From the NCBI GenBank assembly GCA_013398955.1, contig VWPU01017846.1, forward strand, positions 1 through 64,000: a DNA stretch of 64,000 nt, given 5' to 3'. Below the pieces are notes generated by a model. The model worked only from the letters and a program-made list of their open reading frames with translations, ran no database searches and was not told the DNA's origin. Below, in pieces: positions 21,612 through 36,500 of the stretch (its first letter is position 1; the number at the start of each line of letters is the position of its first letter). Made by a program: the position numbers and the translations under genes. The stretch is from Callaeas wilsoni. Lineage: Eukaryota; Chordata; Aves; Passeriformes; Callaeidae.

Positions 21612-24600
21612 AGCTGGGGGCAGTATTTTTTGTTTGTGTCAGACTTGAGTGGGAAGAAACACATGAAAATCAAACAGAAATATGCTGTTTGCTAGTGGGG
21701 TAGGTACACTATGATGACCTATCTATTTAGGAATATTGTTAGAACTTGTGGTCTTCTTTCCATACCTCCGTTCAGAAAGTCCTGGATCTTCCTGCAGTAG
21801 GAGCAGAGGTCTAGGCACTGCCTCCCCTTCCTCAGTGAGCTGTAGAGCCACACAGCCAGGCACAGTCCCTCCTATGCTTCCTGGAGACAGTGAGTTGCTC
21901 CAGACCTGCTACATGTGTGCACACACACGTCCCTTGCCTGTCACCTGTGAGAGAAGGTGCAGGCCTCTGGAACGGTTAGGGAATCAGCACTGGAAATGTT
22001 GATCCTTTGGGGAAGTGGTAACTTCTTTTTAGCAACTCTGTGTCCAAGAAAAAGGAGTCCTGAAAAAAAATGGCAATCGTGGGCAGATTGCAACACTGCA
22101 ATAGCTCATCTGGGGTGCCAATTGGTTCCCAGGGAAAAAAAAAAAAGAAAGCTATCAGGACCAGGGGACAGGCTGGATAAATTGTTCTGAGGGCTCCAGA
22201 CAGCCCTTACCTGCATCTGGTGTCCAGTTCTTTTTCCACATGGCTGAGGATGTAAAAGCAGGGTTGTCGCGAGCAGGTCAGTTTAAGCACGATTTTCATT
22301 CTGCCTTTCTCACTCTATGGAGCAGTCCTGGCACATCGTGTGAAAACAAATGCTGTAATGACAGACGCAGATTTGGCACTAGATATTTCATTTGTTATTA
22401 GATACCCAAAATCAGCCAAGAACCATCCAGAAGAAAAAACAACACTTTTGATACCTGTTTTCCTAATCCTCAGAAGATGCAAAACTTCTGTCTGAGCTCA
22501 AACAAAGAGAGCTGACTCTATCCCTGGATGCTGCCATCAGACGATCCACTCTTCTACCATAATGCATCCCAATATTCCAGATCAAACTCTTTATCCTTTC
22601 TTTTGGTGCCGTGCCAATCATATCACCTCTCACTCTCTTACTGTAGTTTTTTACACAGAGACTTCTGCACTTGCCCCAAGGAATGGTAGCTAGTTGACCT
22701 GAAAAGACCACATAGAACCAAATGCTTCCCCACCCAGAATCTTTTTATTCCCTCCAGCTCCCCCATTCCTGTAATAGTCAGGGGTTCCCACATTGTTATG
22801 TGTCTCTGAGAACTCCTGCCCTACAAAGCAGGATGGCCAACTTTCCCCCAGGCAAGGTTTCATATGTGTCAAAAACTATTCCAGATGAGAGCCGTGGGAC
22901 AACAAAATGCCGTGGGGATCAGAATGCTGAGGGAGGGGTTCTGGCAAAAGTTCATTGCTTGGGGATAATGGGTATTACCCACTACTTTCTCATGAGATGG
23001 GGATGATTTGGATGTGAACTGGTTACAGTGTCATTTAGCCATGTTAGACCAAATCTACTCTGCCACTTTTTTCCCCCAGCACCTGGGATTGCCCACGAGC
23101 CCCATGCCAGCAGAGCCCCAGTGCATCTCTGGGCTGAGCACAGAAAGAGCATTTGCCTTGCACAAGGGCTCCCCTTGGGCCTTGAAAACTGCAGCTTGAC
23201 CACCTCTGCTTTATTCCACCTCTGACTGTGGTGTGACGACAAAATGCCCACAAAAAGCCACCGAAAGTGAAAAGTGTGTGTTTTCTAGATATTTTACATG
23301 CTAAAGAAATATATTTTCATATTTTCTTCCCCCGACCCTCTAGTTAGGTGCAAGTTCTACCACTATAATTTTCTGTCACTGCTTGGAAATTCAGTTGACA
23401 GACAAGGTCCTGCTGTGCTACTAAACATAAACATTTCACCTTCTTGTGTTAAGCCTTGGCTGCACTTTTTTTTACCAATATTTTTTTTTCCAAATGGGAA
23501 TGCGAGCAGCTGAAGGCCAGTGAGAAAACATGAAAATAGATTTCTAGGAAAGTAACCAAAAGGGCTTTACCAGCACGACAAGTTGCTTATCGAGAACTAT
23601 TTTAGGAACGTGAGGAAATGAAACTTTGATGAGCGAGTTCCAAGAGGGAAGATTTACTGAGGAGCTGAAGGTTCAAAGCAGGATGACAGCACAGCTATCA
23701 GGAAACCTTCCCTGCACCTGTTCCTCCACCAGCTGCCCAACCATACTCCCCCTCCTTTCTGCTGGCAGCTGAACAGCCGAGATCTGCATCCTCTTTTGTA
23801 CTAATCCGCTCCACCGTCTGTCTGGAAATGGTTGCCAGTCAACTCATCCCCTCCTCCTCCTCCTGAGCACAGATATAAGACATAGTTTCTGATTTTAATG
23901 CCCAGCTGTGCTCCAGAGACCTCGTATAAATCCAAGTCACACTCTTGGAGAGCAGGATGGTAGCATGCCTCAGTTTCCCATCTGTGCGAGGGAAATACAT
24001 TACAGCTTTCTTTCCTTTGCATTGTCAGTACCTTGCCCAGTGAGGCACCAGGCTCCTCAGGCTGGGAGCTCCTTCCTTCATCTAACGCCAAGCGAGCCAC
24101 CTGAGCTTTGGCTTACAGGAGCTGCTCCGATTTAATGGTGCCCAAAGCATGTCTATTACACTCTGAATCAGAGCCCTTTTCAGGATTAAGTGCAGTCTTG
24201 CCCTGTGCCACCGCTTTGCCCATGGGCACTTTGTAAGGTCTCCTCCAAGCTGCATGGCTAAACTGTAGATTTCACTGGCAGAAGTCTTGTCTTCCTCCTG
24301 CAGTCTCCTCCCCTGGAGAAGTGCCCAAAACTCTCACTTGCTGTGCCAGATCCCAAGATCCCAGAACACTGCACTTCTGCCCCTGTGCTGTGATAAGACA
24401 GTGGGAATGGATGGCCTTGCTAAAGTCAGCAGACCATAATACAATGTCTTGCTTTCACACCAAGAATTATTTTGGAATCAGTTTAGGATGATGAAGCAAG
24501 TTGCCTCATGACACAGGCACAAGAGAGGCTGATCTTGGTGCATGGGAACTGCCTCGAGCCAGCGTGGTGAAGAGTCACGGGCAGTTTGCAGAGGAAAGAA

Positions 24601-25526
24601 GACCAACCCAGAGGACCCGATGAGTGGGCCACTCCTCAGCCACAAGGCAGGGACACCAGCACATCTCTGCTTGGGGTGGTGAGGACCTTGTGCAGACCTT
24701 CCCTTGAAGCATGGGCTCACTGTTTTGATGCTATGTGTTGCAGCAGGCAGAGAGGGCAGATTTGATCTCTCTCAGATCCCTGTCCAAGTATGGCCCAGGG
24801 AGTCTAGGAAAAGACCTAGGAGACTTCTCTCAGCAAAATGCTGTCCTCCCTGAACTTGAATTATATCCCGTAATGATGGATTTCAAATAAAGGATGGCTC
24901 ACTTAGCACATAGCTGAGGAATCCATATCAAATTCCCAAGCTTTTCCTTCTCCGTAATAATGAGAAAATTGTTTTTAATGTATCTTATATATCAAGTTCA
25001 TTACCTCCTTAAAGAAAATTATTCTAATTTTAACATCCAGGGCTGAAATGTCATTTTCAGTGTGGGAGCAACATTGAGGGCAGAGCTCTCTTCATCACAT
25101 TAAGGCTCCACTTTTCTTCGTTTCTTCGGCTCTTTTCCCCCCATGTCCTCCCTTTGCTCGCAGACCTTGCTCTGGTTTTTGGCTACTATAGAGATGGTAA
25201 GAGTAGCTGATGGCAGATGAGAGGCAAGACACGGGCTATGCACTTCGGAACTTTGGTCAGACATGTATTTTCTGGTGTAGGATGACACTATGGTTTTCAG
25301 TAGTGATGGGATTGTTGGTCCTGTTATTGTTATTTCAGGAGCACCAGAGGATTCATCTCAGGTCTCAGGCTTTTTGAACCGGGGAGAGAGATACAGACAG
25401 TGTGCTACAACAGTTTCTAGTACGAGTTATACGCATAGTGCACAGAAATTTAAAACACTTAAATGTATGTAGATATTTAAGGACACACATTTTTTGCTTT
25501 CATATGTATCTTACATATAAGAATGG
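21612..25526. other. Intergenic DNA, no gene recognised
   Basis: No open frame above 100 codons and no recognisable exon. Some blocks look regulatory (for example around 23520-23650, with TTGCTTATCGAG). A short A run at 22135-22145 is the only notable simple sequence. Confidence 0.55.
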
Positions 25527-25585
25527 TGTGTATATATATATACACACATATATATATATATGTATGTATCTACACACACATGTAT
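25527..25585. repeat. (TA)n/(CA)n compound microsatellite
   Basis: Alternating TATATA and CACACA runs (GTGTATATATATATACACAC, then more TA, then TACACACACA) form a compound purine-pyrimidine alternating repeat that may extrude as a hairpin. Confidence 0.95.
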
Positions 25586-28500
25586 AGATGTCTCCTTCCA
25601 CTGTACAGCCCTCCGGGAAGCAGCACTGTCCTCTCAGTGCCTGGCCACTTGAACAGGTTTTCAGTGTCTCCCTTGCATTTTCAACCAGACAGATTCCCTA
25701 TATTTTGGGGCTCTCATGCCTACTCTCCCCATATTTGATTGCACAAACAAAAGCTGGCTTTGGCTGATCTCTGCTTGGGGCATCCTTTTTGCCTGGACAG
25801 GGAGCTCGGTCTGGGCTACAGCCTGTTCCAGGCACCACAGCAATGTCTTTGACTGCAGTGATACCTTCACGGCATCATGCAGCAGGCTTGCACCACAGCA
25901 AGGCTGTGTTTTAAGCTGAAGAGTCAGACAGCACAGAGTAGATGTTATTCCATCCTCCTGGGGCAGTAAGACCAACTCTTGAAGCTTTCACCCAAAAAGC
26001 CCTTTTGGAAAGGCTGCCCTTTCCGTCTTTCCTTCCACCTCTCTCAGCAGAAGGGCTGAGCCTACGCCAGTCCTGTGGCACCAGGGCACAGCACCAGCTC
26101 GCTGCAGCTGCCCTGTGAGGGCCTGACGGGGTCGGTCGGTGCTTGGGGCCGAGAGGAAACCCAGCACCTTTGCACATTGGAGCCGTTTACAATGACTTTT
26201 GTTGCTGATGGCGCATGTTTGGTTGTACTTGTTAAATCTTGTTAAACAGGAAACAGGTTTCGAGGCGAGAGGGTCCCGGAGAGTTCAAGCTCTTGCTTTC
26301 AAATGTTCTTACAAGATGCACAATTGGCACTGACTTACAGGAAATATTTAATTGGAGTCGGAAGGCGCTGGCTCCACTGACCTTGTATTGCATTCCTCTG
26401 GGTGCTCCTTTCACAATGATTTTCACCTATAGCTTGAACCAGTGATTTATTTATACCAGCCAATGGTGAGTCCAACAGCACTGAGGGGCCGAGCAGACCA
26501 TGGACATGCAGCGAGCTGCCGGGAGGAGCAAGCAGCAAGGAACAGTCTTACGGCGGAGAAGGGGCTGCCGCAAACCCAAGAGTGACATATTTATGAGTCC
26601 AGTATCGGTTGCCTGCACTGATAAGCCACAGTCATTAAAGGAAGGAAAAGTCACCTTTGTGTATATAAAATATACAAGATTCATAGTCTGAAAAGACTTG
26701 ACAGGAAAACATTAGGTAAATAAAGGATATCCCATAAAGCATAATGTGAAAATTAAATTACCTCATAAGAGAGGAAGGCTGTCTGTCCCAGCAGTGAAAG
26801 TGAGGAAAAATGAAATTCCTCTTTTCCATCTCAGAGCTGATTTGGCTTTAGGGTTTTGGGTGGATCTAGACACATTGTTACTGATGTCTATTAAAAAAAG
26901 CATTAACATCCATTACATTGGACTGGAAATGCTGCAGCTTCCCATAAATTTTCACTACATGCTTACAAGGTGGTGAGAAGCGTCTTAAGCATTGCTGCTC
27001 TATCTCAGGGGTGAGCTAGACTTTCAATGTTATTTTTAGTTTTCAGGTCTCACTAGATTTTATTTTCATCTGATTTTGGGAGTTGTCATAAATCACTTGG
27101 TAAAGTTTTCTGCCCTTCTCCCCAGACATTTCTTTTCTGGTGAGTGAAGCATATCCAGGATCCACCTAGTTTTGCTTTAACTGCTCAGTAAGCCTCCAAA
27201 GCTGAGGAAATGTTGAAGTATCAGGCAGAGGCAAAAGGAGGGAAATCAAAAGGGTCCACTTATTACAGTACTCAGCAAAAAAGATAATGGAAAAAAAAAA
27301 GAGAAAGGGGAAAAGAAAGATAATCCAATATTTAAGAAGCCCATAATTTTAAAAAGCAAATTTTAAAAAATTAATTTCTATTTTTACAGAATGAACAATT
27401 TCACAAATAAGAGGTCTGCTAGTGGCTGTCCCCATGGAAGGCATGCACAGCCCCTGCCTTGCATACAGGTGGCCAACAGGTGAGCAACATATGGCTTTGC
27501 AGTCTCAGCAGCAAATCCCTGCAGGTACAGCCCTCAGCCCCTGTGAAGCTCATAACTCAAAGCCTCACTGATTCCCAGGGTCTTGTCACAGTGTTTTTGT
27601 TGGGAAGGAGCTGATTCAACCTGAACCAAGCCAATCTCCTTTTTTATTTCAAACCGCTATCCTGTAGACACAATTCCCACAGTGATTAGGTAAACCCAAA
27701 TCCAGATTGTAGCCACCATTAAAGTCAGATTTCTCTTTTTTCCCAGAAGAATTCACAGATCAACATCTATTTATAAATGTAACTGTCTACTTTAGTTCTC
27801 TCTCTTCATGGAAAAATCCTAGGGGAAGTCACTTCCCCAATGTGCTGCGGGATTTTGGAGGGATAACTTTAGCAAATAGCACCAGTTCCTTGGTCTCTGT
27901 TCCCAGGGACATGTGCCACAGTTGCTGAAAAACACATTTAACTTCTCTGGTGTGTCAGACAAGCACAAATCCCTCTGGTGACAAGTCAGAGGCCCAGGAA
28001 GTGAGAGGCCCTTATCCAGCATAGCCTGCCTTTTGCACTGGAGGGTGCCTCAACCCCTCTACCCACCCATTCTTCTGTTCCAGATCTTTCCAGGCCTGGG
28101 TCATGTTGCTGTCACATCTCATTCTGACTGTGAAGTCCTTTGCTTCCCAGGAGCTGACAGTGTCCTCTCCAGAGCTCCTCCAGCCCTTCAGGACTCTGCA
28201 CCAGGAAAATGTATTGAGTATTAACATGGGTGACTGTTAAGTAACTGAAGAGAAGAAAAAGAGCAAGAAACCTAAGCTGGGCAAACTGATTTCGATTGAT
28301 GAGGGTGAAACTTACTTATGTTTGCAGACTAGTAGTCTAATGGCATTAGTTTTGCACATCAATATCACTATTAAAGAATCACCATAAAGACCTCTCCTCC
28401 CATTTTTGGAATGTCCACATTATAGACCCATAGTGTTAAACTTAGAAGTTTCTTTTCCAAGTCAAAACAAATACAGGACTTTCTTGGCAATGAATGCTGC

Positions 28501-31500
28501 TTCAGTGACCTCCATTGGTCTGGCTTTCACCAGACAGGGCCCTCACTCTTCTGGAGCTGCCTTCTCTTTCCAAGTGCATGGGAGGAAGTCCCTCAACTTT
28601 ATCATATATCTTCAAAAGGGGCCTCTGAGCAAGGCAATCAGTATCACAGACAGGTTTGTGCTTAGGAAGCTGGGACTAACGAAACAATAAATCACTGGTC
28701 TGCCACCTCTGGAAATGCAGTTTAGTCCAACTTTGTCACCTTTATCCACAGCCTTTAGGGACATTCCTTTATTTTCAGGGCTTTACTTTCGAAACTCTGC
28801 ATGTGATCCCCCCCATTAGATAAACAAGAGAGATGTGATCCAGAAGAGAGAGCAGTTATGCAAGAAGCCTGCCTGAGGAGGCAGCTTCATTTAATTTAAT
28901 TGGGGATTTTTCTTTTATTCACTCTTTTGCCCTGTGCTGATGTCTCAGCTCCCTCTCTAATAAATAACTAGTCCACATCACTAAACCGCTGCACATAACT
29001 CAGAGCAATTTGTTACTGTTGGCAATGTCTGTGCAGCAGGGGCCCAGGAACAGACCAGCATGGAAGCAGTAATACCTCCCACTCTTCAGGACCATGATTT
29101 CTGCCTGATTACAGAAGGGGTCATCGGTAGGACAATGCAAAGAAGGTCACATAAAATTCCCTCCACACAAATTGCATGTGCTGCAAGATACTCACACAAG
29201 CTGCTTTACCCAGGAGTATCTGGCAGGAGAAATCGGTCCTGTGATATCAACACCACAGATGAGGCAGGACATTAAAAAAAAAATACATATTCATACTGAC
29301 CAGAACACAATGAAAGTGTGTGAACACTTTATACAGCCCTGGGCCCAGAGGATAACTTAAAATTCAGAAATTCCTCTAGAAGCAATGATATAATGAATCC
29401 AGTAGTCCTAAGGTCCTTCCAAAGATTAGATTATAAGCACAGTCTCCGAATACTTGGTGGGGCTGTAACATAAAGAGTCATGAACAATTTTGAAAGGAGA
29501 TAAGAAAGGACTACTTTTCTCCTGACCCTCATTTGTCTGTCCTTCATGAACACTGAGCAGTGCAAAGAGAACTCTTTTTCCTGTCATGGTTGTTTCGATG
29601 CATCCACTCACAAGATACTTATCTGGTAGTCAAGACACAGGGAGAGAGGAAGTTCCAGGGTCCTGCCTGGAATGGGAGAGCTCAGCTGTTCTCTGTCTGC
29701 AAAAGGTTTGAGGGTTAGCTAAGGGCATGTGGCACTATGCAGGTGGGGCACCTACTCTTTTTCTTCCCAGATAAGTCATGAGGGTTGAGGGAGGAAGAAC
29801 AGCAGCTCCTGATTTGTGGGAAAAAATCCCTCATCTTCGTATATGCCAGTTGCTCCAGCTCAGTGGGGCCTTTCTGAGCTTTGCTTTGTCTACACACTTA
29901 TAAGCACATAGTGTTTAACGCACCTTTCCCATTGCAGCCACGTCCCTCGGGAGCCCTTTTAGATGCCAGGACGTGGAGGGAGGGCGGAGGCAGAGGGAAC
30001 ATTATTTCTGTACACACTCAGGTCTTTCGCTGCCAGTTAGAGGGTCTCTGTGAGTGTTGGTACTTGAGCCTGAAAACCTTGGGGCTCAATGGAAGAGCAT
30101 CAAATGGAAGTTGAAAAATAAGTCAGCAGGGCAACTGGAGGGCAACTGTGGTTTGCTAAAGCTGTAACATCTGGGCTCAGTGGCACCCACCGAGTGCCAG
30201 TGCTTTACAATTTCAAAGCTGTCTTATTTGTTTCTGTGGGAATTTCGGGGAAGTTTGTTATTTGCTGTTGGGTTTGTGTTTTTGTTTTGCTTTTTAACAA
30301 AGCACCGCTCGAAAGGGGATGCTTTCCAAAAAGGCATTGTTTAAGGTAATAATACAAGAGGGAAAATGGAGGATGTGGGGGAAGGCAAGAGAGAAGCAAA
30401 GCAGACACAAAATCTCCATAGTTTCTCTCACTAGAAAAACTCTGGGTCTATACGGTGTGATGGGTTAAAATCGAGAGGGCCTCCTGGAAATTTTCAGACA
30501 TATTTCATGGAAAGCCATTTATCCTGGGGGTAAAAAAGTCCTTGTTTTTTTCTTGAAATATTATGTTGTTATTTAAGAGCATGGGAGAGCCAAGCAAGGC
30601 AGAATAGCAGGCTCCCAGAGCTCTCATGCCCAAAGCACAAGGATCTGTGGCAAACTGGGTTTTGGCCATGGCCACACTAATGACCAAAATAAAGGCCACG
30701 ATGACCACTTTCCTGAGGGGGTTACAGGATCCTTGAATAAAAGCCACAGATTGCTCAGGACCTTCACTTACAGCCTCTACCACTTCCTCTGTGGCAAAAC
30801 CAGTTTGCTCATTTCTGAGGAGGCAGTCAGCTGGAAGAGGTAAGTTTTATAATTCAGATTGGGGAAATGAAGGTGATTTGAGCTGCTTGGCTCCAAATGA
30901 AACAGAAGGTAGCAAATGGAACATGAGGGAGCAAAGAGGAATGCCAGGGCACACCATGACTCCACTTTGTGAGCACAACAGCAGATTTCCTGCCCTGCAT
31001 GCCACCACTTTGGCAAATTTCAGGAAGGGCAAGAGCATAATGGATGGCTGTGCTGATGATGGACACTACCTATGTCAGTCATCTGCAGGGGAGAACAATG
31101 CAAAACAATCCTCCTGTCTTTGACACCAAGCAGAAGGAGAAACTCTAATATTAGGAGGGACAGGCAGAAGATTATGTCTTTCCCCATCCCTTTTAAGATT
31201 TGTCTTGATCAGTCTATGATTAACGCTAATATGCAGGTACCTCAAATAATGCACAAGGTTCAGATAGCCCTGCTGGTTACCAATTAATTGTATGAAGGAG
31301 ATAACAGGCTTTACATGAGAGGCTGATATTAAACTAAAATTATTACTTTTACCTGCATAACTTATATTAGTGACATCTTATTGGGCAAAAGGTTGAACCC
31401 AGACAGCTTGAGGTGAGAGCAAGCTTCACAAGATGCTGGCATTTACCTCATGCTGGATGTTTCACAATCACCTGGGTACCTAATAGGATCTCACGAATGA

Positions 31501-33380
31501 AGGATTTTGTGGGGTATCTCTCTACCTGTATAATACTTGCGGTAACACTGAGCCTCTGCTTTAGTTGCACAAAAATAAAGCAGCTACTCACACAAGTAAA
31601 AGTCAGAAACAGCTACCTGTCTTGCTGGATCAAGACAAAATTTCTTGTGTCTCCAAAATGGAACTGAATGGAATTAAAAATCCCAAGTTCTCATGTGATT
31701 TCCAGTACTTCCCATTTCGAGGCAGGCTACAAATCTTGCCTGAACATTTCATGGTGCTACACCTTGCAAGCCAATCCTGGTCAGATCCAGCAATGGCCCC
31801 CCTTCCTTAAAATGGAATATAGTTCCTGTAAGATATCTATGTACATGCAAATGTCAAGTTAAAAAAAAATTTAGAAAAAAAGACAGCTTGGTTCAAGCCT
31901 GGGCTTTTAGATTCACTCTGCTTACTTGCCTATTTTTAAGTTGTACTCATTTGCCTCCTCTTAACATGATTTCTGACATGCTTATCCTTTCCTGCTCTTG
32001 CCCAGCATTTCCAGACCTGCTAAATCTGCACCTCTTTCATGACATATTTCTCTGGAAAGAATGAGCCCCTCCTCCTACCTCCCCCTTATCCCTGTGTAAG
32101 TAACATCCATCACTGTATCAGCACCTGACTGAGCAGCCCTAGGGAAGGGTCAAGGTATTGCTTCCTACCCTTGACAGGTGTTATAACAACGTTGAGCCAC
32201 CTCAACTTGTAAAAGTTTCCATTCTACAAACTGCTGTGCGGACTTTTTTTCTTGCCATTCCATCCTCCCTGGAGGCTTTCTGGCTCTGCTTCTGCCAAGG
32301 CAAAGAGCCATTCGCACTTCTGCAAGTACAAAAGCAAAAGAAGACTTTGCCCATCTTGAACGGTGCCCAGAAGAGCCAGTGAGCGCAGCCTCAGGGCTCC
32401 TCTGTAATGGCTACAGCTGGCATTGTCCCCCTGGGTTAGGCTCTCTCTGAGGCATGGTGCTGGGAACCTCCCCACCAAGCAGGGCCATGCTTGGGCTGAA
32501 ATAGGAGACCCAGAGGAGAAAAATAACCACACAGAGGCACAGGAATTCTTCTCGCACACCAACCAGTTAGTCTTTCTCTGTGGAGAGGGGTCAACCTGCA
32601 CATGCACTTACAGTACTTACTTACACAAGCAATGTCATAGCCAGAACTAGGAAATCAGGACTGCAATAGAATTTGAAGTGTTGGGATGCCGGTTTGGTTG
32701 TGGGAGAGGTAATAAACCCCAGTGCTAAACAGAAGTAGTAATGCGGGCATGCAGAGCACAAGCACTTCAGAGGGTGATCTTCAGAGAGATGCCTGATACT
32801 CTTCCTCTCACTGCATTCCTCACTGTCCTTTTCTGCCTCATATAAGTGTCCAGACTAAACTAGGTTAAATTACTCCTTGCGATTACATCTTTGTGGTCAT
32901 CAACTAATTAAGACAATTAGCTGAAATTAAACATTTACATTTCAAGGAAGCGGGATGCTTAGGTGTTGTTCAAAAGTTCCTGACACATTTTATGTTAACT
33001 TGTAGTTCAGAGACACAATGCAGCAGGTCATTTGTCCAAGAAAAAGAGGAGCTCCTCGGAGATGCTGCCTTTTGGGACTCTCAACCTCATGTACACCCTT
33101 TAATTTAGCAATGACATATTCTATCTTCATGCAAATCAAGCAATTATTGCTGACTGCACCAGTGTCCTGGCACAAGGATTATGCCTAATCTTCTCCTCAG
33201 GAAATGCAAGGAAATTTGCATATCAACCTAACAGTGTGTGGAGAAAGCATAAGAGAAGGCTACTGGGGAGCTGAGAAACCATATTGCTACTAAAATATTT
33301 AATATTATAATATATTATTCTACATCCTCCATTTTGCTTGATTTGGGTCATTTTGTTGGGTATTTTACTGCCCACAAAGC
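25586..33380. other. Intergenic DNA, no gene recognised
   Basis: AT-rich, with open frames of at most about 110 codons that have no domain resemblance. A-rich spots lie at 27289-27345. The stretch at 26190-26460 (TGTTAAATCTTGTTAAACAGG, TTTATTTATACCAGCCAATGG) has an enhancer-like texture but is not called separately. No transposable element could be assigned by eye. Confidence 0.55.
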
Positions 33381-33381
33381 A

Positions 33382-33573
33382 GCATTGTGTTTAAGGAGGA
33401 ATTTTGTACATCTTCTTGCATTCGGTTGCTGATAACCACTGCGGAAAACTGCAGACTTCCAGCCTCAGAAGCAACTGTGTTTAAGAGGCACTGTGTTTCA
33501 GAAGTACAACTTCTTGCATTCAGTTGTTGATAACCATTGTCAAAAAGCTGCAGACTTCCAGCCTCAGAAGCAA
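33382..33573. repeat. Tandem duplication of a ~90-98-bp unit (two copies)
   Basis: Copy 1 runs about 33382-33470 and copy 2 about 33471-33573. Shared blocks are TGTGTTTAAG, CTTCTTGCATTC, GTTG.TGATAACCA and the exact GCAGACTTCCAGCCTCAGAA. The 98-base offset in the second half against 90 in the first shows a small indel. The copies are roughly 85-90% alike over the shared part. Each contains a GATAA core. Confidence 0.85.
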
Positions 33574-36500
33574 ATGAAAAGTTAAAGATTGACTGGACCT
33601 GCTCGGAGGTAGAGTGAAAATATTTCTGATGTTTTGAGTCTGGCAAGCCAGTGGAGAGGACCCCAGCACAGCACCAAGCATTAATTATTTCTACTCTCCT
33701 CTTGGATTCCTGCAGACTGAAAGGTGGAATAAGAGACATTACAGCAGCCTTTGTAAATCAGACATCCTCCAAGCAGAAGAATCCTTACAAAGACTGTCTT
33801 AAAAAAACCAAAAAACAACAAATTAATTCCTTAATTTTGATTAGTTGTTTAACTTAGTTTGGCTATAATTCATAAAGCAATCTCAGGCATCTATCCAGCA
33901 GAGACATGCACAGCTTCTTTTGACAGTGGCACCAAAACTCCTCGTGTACTGGCAAAAGTGCTCTCAGCAAAACCCAGAGACAGAAACTGCAAAAACAAGA
34001 GCAATAAAATAACACCGTAGGCAAAGGATAAAGAAAAAGCTAAAGTCAGCATTTTATCTGATAGTCTGTCTTCAGGAAATGCCTGTGAAAACAGTTTTGG
34101 AAATTAATAGCTGATCTGGCTGTAGACATTCCCTGAAATAAGAAAGGTGCAAAACCCTGGTGCTATTTTTTGGGTAAATTTTATTGTTGTTTTTGGGGTT
34201 TTTTAAAAAGAAAACAAAATAATTCTCACCGGAAGAAAAGTATTCTGCCACCTCAGGAAAGGCAGAGTGCCTTATTATGGGTAAAGTATTAGAAGATACA
34301 AAGTTGACAAGCAAAAGAGTCACATAATCCTAAGTGCAAAAGGAAACAAGACTGCATGAAAAATGAGTAAATGGAAAGGGATAGACAAACACAAAGGAGG
34401 CAGCTATGATGTTGAAGTGTTTACCTAGCGAGGCTCTTTCTGAATCCCTGAGTGCCATCATTGCAGTTTTCCTCATTCTCAGAATTTTTATGTGCTTTGT
34501 TTGTTTTTTTTTTTTTTTAATCGACAGACAATTGTACCTGCAAAAATCTGAACCTTGATCTGCTCTGCTGCATACCTTCTCTTCTTCACTCACCTGATGG
34601 CATGCATTCTGCAGTAGAGGGAAACAGCTGGAGAGCTGGCAGGTGTCATACTCCCAATAAAGACAAGAAATGTAGCTGCAAAGGTGTTTCAACTGTTATA
34701 ACATCCTGCCTACCCACTCCAATTAAGCAAGACATTGTAATTGTTGCTCCCAAAAGCGAGCTTCCCCTCTTCCCTCGCATTCGCACTTATTCAAAACGTC
34801 TCCTGCAATGGCAGTGGAGTTGATCTTACTCTGTCAGAAGCTTTTTCTGGGGACAGAAGCTGAGTGCAATGCGGAGGAGCCACACATCTGCAATGCAAAT
34901 GATATCCTAAACGTGTCTCCAGAAAGCAAATGCACAGCATATGGGAGCCCTGACAGATGCACTCTGTCCTGAAACCTGGGAGCAGCATAAATAACATCAA
35001 CCTCACCGACAGCACCCAAGGCCCTGGGGAGATGTTACCATGGGGGCACACTCAGTTGTAGAGAGATGCTCCCCAAACTGACACATAAGCAGGCGTTGTC
35101 TACTCCAATCTATGGTTTACTCTCCATTGGTTTAAAGACAGGAGAAAGCTCCTGAGGAAGAGAGACGGAGAGGTGCCCCCGTGCCTGAAGCTGGTGGAGT
35201 GGTCTGCAGGGAGCATGGCTGGAAGATGCTGTACCTCCTGGCCTACTTGGCTGAAATGGCAGCTCAAAACTCCATGCTTCCCTCAGTTGTGGTTTGTGGC
35301 TTATGGTTTCTTGGAAGGAGGGACTCTCAAGGGGGAATAAGGGAGCTGATGCTATAAAACAGGCCGTAAATCACATGTCAACTTTTATGGCCAACGTTCG
35401 TACTTGTAGAAGCATCTACAGCAGCAGGTTGCTGAGGCTGTTGGCTGGTAGGATGGCTCTTACTGAACTGGACAATATTGGGATTGTGCAAGCAGCATAG
35501 TGAAAGCAGATCAGACACGCTGCAGACAATACTGGGGTTGGGATCACAGCAGGTAGACTGAGATGGGTGTTTGGGGGCTGTAGAAGCATGTGCATTTTAC
35601 TCAGCTGTGGCCAGTCCAGAGCCCCTGAAAGTGTCTGGTATATGAAATACTTGTAAGCTCAGGTACTGGATGTAGCACGCCTGGAAATTGTACTGTAAAA
35701 GCAAAGTGGCAGCCTGCCATCCAAGTCAGGCAGTCCAGCATCCATGTCTTCCTCACATCTGGTGCCAGAGTCAATCAGACAAACCAGATGCTGATCTGAT
35801 ATAGCTGTTACTGGCATGGAAATGGGAAGGGAACCATCCCAAATAACAGCAAAGTGAATATCTCTTTAGAAACTGCCTAAGCAAATAGACAAAATAACCT
35901 AATCCAACCAAAAATTAAAAATTATTTCCCTGAACAGCAGCAAGTGGAAGATAAGAACTAGCCTTTATCAAGTCCAGAGGCCTCCTGGACAGCAGGAAAA
36001 ACAAGTGAAAGATCAAATGGATTGTGGGTCAAGTAAAGCACTAGGCAAAGAGGTTTGAGCCAAACCACAGGACACATTTGTCAAGCTCTTAAAAAAATAG
36101 AAATGCAGGATCAAAGCAGAAGCACTTTGCAAATATTAACATTTGTCACCTACTTTTACTTTTGATGTACTTCATTTTGAAGACATTTTTCCCTTTTCTC
36201 TCTCTCTCCTTTTTTTTTAACAGGATAATCTAATCTTTCAGTACACACACTTGCCTTCTTCAAAAGAAACACAGTGACAATATTACTGACACATCGAAGA
36301 CTTTAATAAGAACAGATTAAAAAACCCAACATATGGAAAACAAATAATAAAAGCATATTAAGCAGCAGTCCAGGGAAATGTTGTCAACGCTAGTCAAATA
36401 TTCTAATATAAAGATTTTGGTAGTTTTCCCAACAAAATATAAATGAAACAATAAGTCCTTGTATTGCCTCACATTTGAGTGGAGGAAGAACATTCCTGTA

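Noticed and set aside
25527..25585. Repeat peptide frames (YIYTHIYI type)
   Set aside because: They come from the TA/CA microsatellite.
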